The position numbers and the translations under genes are program-made. Below are positions 20,230-22,297 of a DNA stretch of 22,297 nt, piece after piece. Origin of the DNA: Acidimicrobiaceae bacterium (lineage in GTDB: Bacteria; Actinomycetota; Acidimicrobiia; Acidimicrobiales; Microtrichaceae); contig DORQ01000287.1 in the NCBI GenBank assembly GCA_003514205.1, forward strand, positions 1 through 22,297, written 5' to 3'. Positions within the stretch are counted from its first letter, which is position 1; each line of letters starts with the position of its first letter. The notes beneath the pieces were generated by a model that did not search any database, was not told where the DNA came from, and was given only the letters and a program-made list of their open reading frames with translations.

Positions 20230-21666
20230 ATGCACGAGCCTTCAGCTGGAGAAGCTCCCGACGGATTCGCCACAGATGAAGCTCCGGCTCCGGAGGTGGT
20301 GGAAGGTCACGCGGCAGCCAGCTTGGAGTCGAGTTCGAACGATCAGAGGGATTCGGTGCCGGCTCGGCTGAGTTCCTTCGTGCTGCTTGGTGGTGGGGCA
20401 TCTCTTGGTGCGGGCGCCGTGCATGCTGCAGCGATTGGTTCTCATGCCGAACATGGCACAGTCGTCACGGTGTTCTCAGTGCTCGCGGCTCTGCAGCTGC
20501 TTGCGGGGGCCGCTTCGCTCGTGAGTCGAAGCCGGGCAGTGGCACTGTTCAGTCTGGTGGTCAACGGCGGCGCGTTCATTGGATGGCTGCTCGCAAAGAC
20601 CTCGGGGATTTCCTTCATTGACGGATTGCAGGAGGCGGAGGCCGTCCAGTGGTCAGATGGGCTGGCAGCTCTCCTTGCCGCAGTCGCTGGACTCGGGGCA
20701 ACCTCGCTCGTGATGAGTTCGGTGAAATTTGCCGGGCCGAGCTCCTCGCTGCGGCGCCCTGCCTTGCAGCGTTCAACTGTGTTCGTGGGTTCCTTGGCGC
20801 TTGTGGGTAGCTCCGTGGCGGGAATGGTGAATGCGGCGAACCATTCCCATAGCGGCTCCCATGCAGCGGGCCATGGCTCCAGCGGAACCACACATGTCCA
20901 CAGCAGTTCCGACACTGGATCGGCCAATGAGGCCCAAGCCCAACACGGCGATAGCCACGATGATCACGGTGAGGCCGCCGCGGTGGCATCCAAACCCTAT
21001 GACCCCTCGCTTCCGATCGATCTTTCGGGTGTGGAGGGAGTGACTCCACAACAGCAAGCACGGGCTGAGAACCTTGTCGCCGTAACCCTCGCCAAGTTGC
21101 CGCAGTTCGCCGATGTCGACTCGCTGGCTGCCAAGGGATACTTCAGCATTCAAGACGCGTTCACAGGACATGAGCACTTCGTGAACTACCCGATGATCAA
21201 TGATGGACACGAGCTCGACCCCGATTTCCCGGAGAGTCTGGTGTTCGAGATGGTCGACGGAAAGAAGACGTTGGTCTCCGCCATGTTCTTTGCCGAGGGC
21301 GGAGTCGGGTTGGACCAAGTCCCTGATATCGGGGGAAAGCTCACCCAGTGGCACATCCACAACAACCTCTGTTACACGCTGACAGATCCGCCCGCGGTCA
21401 TCGGATTGACTCAGGGAGACGGGACCTGTGCGTCCGGAAGTCGAGATCTCGGTACCCCAGTACCCATGATTCATGTCTGGATTCGACCGCACGAGTGCGG
21501 GCCGTTCGCTGCCCTAGATGGCGTGGGCGCAGGTCAGATCCTCGAGGGCGAAGAGCGTCTCTGCGACACCGCCCATGGCCATTCCCACGGTTCGGGTGGG
21601 TCCTCCACGAGTGCTTCCTCGAAGGCATCCTCCGCTACTTCTACGAAGCGTTCCGGCAGTGAGTAG
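20230..21666 (+). CDS. His-rich five-helix membrane protein with a His/Cys-rich outer domain
   Basis: This 478-residue protein has an acidic Pro/Ala-rich N-terminus, about five membrane helices (48-70, 78-98, 103-123, 143-163, 183-203), a His-rich loop (205-246 with HSHSGSHAAGHG and HGDSHDDHG), and a folded C-terminal domain (260-447) with GHEH (313-316), WHIHNNLCYT (374-383), MIHVWIRPHECGPF (413-426) and Cys400/423/445; a last HGHSHG follows and then a Ser/Thr/Lys tail. Five helices put this domain outside. The pattern points to binding of Zn, Cu or Ni at the cell surface. I recognise no named family. A clear Shine-Dalgarno supports ATG 20230. Confidence 0.78.
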   Translation: MHEPSAGEAPDGFATDEAPAPEVVEGHAAASLESSSNDQRDSVPARLSSFVLLGGGASLGAGAVHAAAIGSHAEHGTVVTVFSVLAALQLLAGAASLVSRSRAVALFSLVVNGGAFIGWLLAKTSGISFIDGLQEAEAVQWSDGLAALLAAVAGLGATSLVMSSVKFAGPSSSLRRPALQRSTVFVGSLALVGSSVAGMVNAANHSHSGSHAAGHGSSGTTHVHSSSDTGSANEAQAQHGDSHDDHGEAAAVASKPYDPSLPIDLSGVEGVTPQQQARAENLVAVTLAKLPQFADVDSLAAKGYFSIQDAFTGHEHFVNYPMINDGHELDPDFPESLVFEMVDGKKTLVSAMFFAEGGVGLDQVPDIGGKLTQWHIHNNLCYTLTDPPAVIGLTQGDGTCASGSRDLGTPVPMIHVWIRPHECGPFAALDGVGAGQILEGEERLCDTAHGHSHGSGGSSTSASSKASSATSTKRSGSE

Positions 21667-21696
21667 GCGTTCAAGCCATCCAGGATCGGGTGGTGC

Positions 21697-22297
21697 CTAT
21701 TGCCGCTGAAACACCAAGGAAAACTCAATAGTCCCGTCATTTGCGACTTTCGCCAACCCAATGTCTGGACCCGACAGGTTGAAATCGGGGAGGAGGACCG
21801 GGATAGTCCCGACGACCTTGAGTACGGCGCCGTCCTGTTGAGCCTGAAGATCAACAACTAGGTCCTTGGCCACGCCGTGGAGTGTGAGCCGTCCATTCGC
21901 TCGCGTGGTGAAGACGCCGCCCGGTGCTGGTCGACCCTGAAGAGGAATCGGCGACGTCAGTTCAAAGACTGCTTCAGGAAAAGCCGTGGTTTGGAGCAAA
22001 TCGTTTCGAAAGGCAAGGTCGCGCAACACCTCTCCCGACTCGACGGTATTCATGTCAACGATGACCTTGGTGGCCGTCAGGGAATCTCCGGCGATGTTGA
22101 TTGAGGCACGGATCCCTTGGGTTCGGCCGACGACCACATCAGTTTGGCCAGTGATCCACTGCTTGGAAATCCTGTAGCCAGCGAGCGAGCCCTGAGCCGA
22201 CTTCCAAGCGCCATCGAGTGCGCCCGCCGCGGGCGTTGCAGGGGCGGGTGCGGCTGGTGCAGGTGAGCCGGTCCCAGATTGAACGGGGGATTGGGTT
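21697..22297 (-). CDS. YceI-like domain protein, 5' part outside window
   Basis: The frame stays open to the right edge, so the N-terminus is missing. Visible are a Pro/Ala-rich linker (SPAPAAPAPATPAAGA), then the YceI barrel: GAWKSAQGSLAGYRI, VVVGRTQGIRASINIAGD, FRNDLLQTTAFPEAVFELTSPI, ANGRLTLHGVAKDLVVDL and NDGTIEFSLVFQRQ at the C-terminus. YceI proteins are periplasmic or secreted lipocalin-like barrels that bind polyisoprenoids (TT1927b, BCN family) in a closed pocket. The linker implies an N-terminal signal or membrane anchor beyond 22297. It is convergent with the His-rich gene (30-bp gap). A GTG at 22137 lies within the barrel and is not the start. Confidence 0.85.
   Translation of the reverse strand, partial: TQSPVQSGTGSPAPAAPAPATPAAGALDGAWKSAQGSLAGYRISKQWITGQTDVVVGRTQGIRASINIAGDSLTATKVIVDMNTVESGEVLRDLAFRNDLLQTTAFPEAVFELTSPIPLQGRPAPGGVFTTRANGRLTLHGVAKDLVVDLQAQQDGAVLKVVGTIPVLLPDFNLSGPDIGLAKVANDGTIEFSLVFQRQ

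Noticed and set aside
20840..20970. Short tandem repeat or CRISPR-like array from repeated CAT/CAC codons
   Set aside because: The repetition only reflects His/Ser/Gly codons in a low-complexity protein loop; no regular spacer or repeat unit.
20773..21492. 239-codon minus-strand open frame
   Set aside because: Antisense to the His-rich gene; its composition mirrors that repetitive His/Ser coding.

Overview
This is a moderately GC-rich, gene-dense bacterial chromosome segment with short intergenic gaps and many convergent or divergent gene pairs. Protein families, frequent GTG/TTG starts, 4-bp stop/start overlaps and many TANNNT boxes 6-7 nt before start codons (leaderless transcripts) suggest an actinobacterium. 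Acidimicrobiia (Ilumatobacter-like) is my best guess, but no rRNA or other marker confirms it. I see no tRNA, rRNA, CRISPR array, insertion sequence or phage gene.

Layout. 1-2782: a crotonase-family gene cut by the window edge, coupled to an amidohydrolase-2 gene, both on the minus strand. They diverge from a zinc alcohol dehydrogenase across a 48-bp gap that holds a palindromic operator candidate. 2873-3955: a CbiX/SirB-like chelatase diverges from a SpoU/TrmH RNA methyltransferase. 3971-8796: an unrecognised minus-strand gene, then a plus-strand run of acyltransferase-3 membrane protein, SDR oxidoreductase and a secreted seven-repeat FG-GAP/UnbV-type beta-propeller protein.

8851-16440 is the most system-like part. 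A minus-strand operon encodes a DUF2064 GT-A-fold enzyme, one polypeptide joining a cytochrome-b561-like membrane module to a sulfite-oxidase-type molybdopterin domain through an internal twin-arginine motif, and a small four-helix membrane protein. It diverges from a response regulator/sensor kinase pair. A 13-bp perfect inverted repeat lies between the two units, with one arm on the operon promoter. After that come an NAD-dependent sugar epimerase with a Cys/His insertion, a GT-C-like membrane protein and a GT2 glycosyltransferase. I infer a two-component-controlled envelope locus that combines glycan or lipid-sugar assembly with an extracytoplasmic molybdenum redox enzyme.

16448-22297: an RnfD/NqrB-like (UnbU-like) membrane protein with a large extra C-terminal domain, preceded by a thioredoxin-fold protein without CXXC; an eIF-2B-like protein; a PPOX/F420-type flavin-fold protein; a five-helix His-rich protein with a His/Cys-rich outer domain; and a YceI-domain protein cut by the window end. 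UnbV-like and UnbU-like proteins are best known from enediyne clusters, but no polyketide synthase is present here, so this looks like a separate use of the pair.
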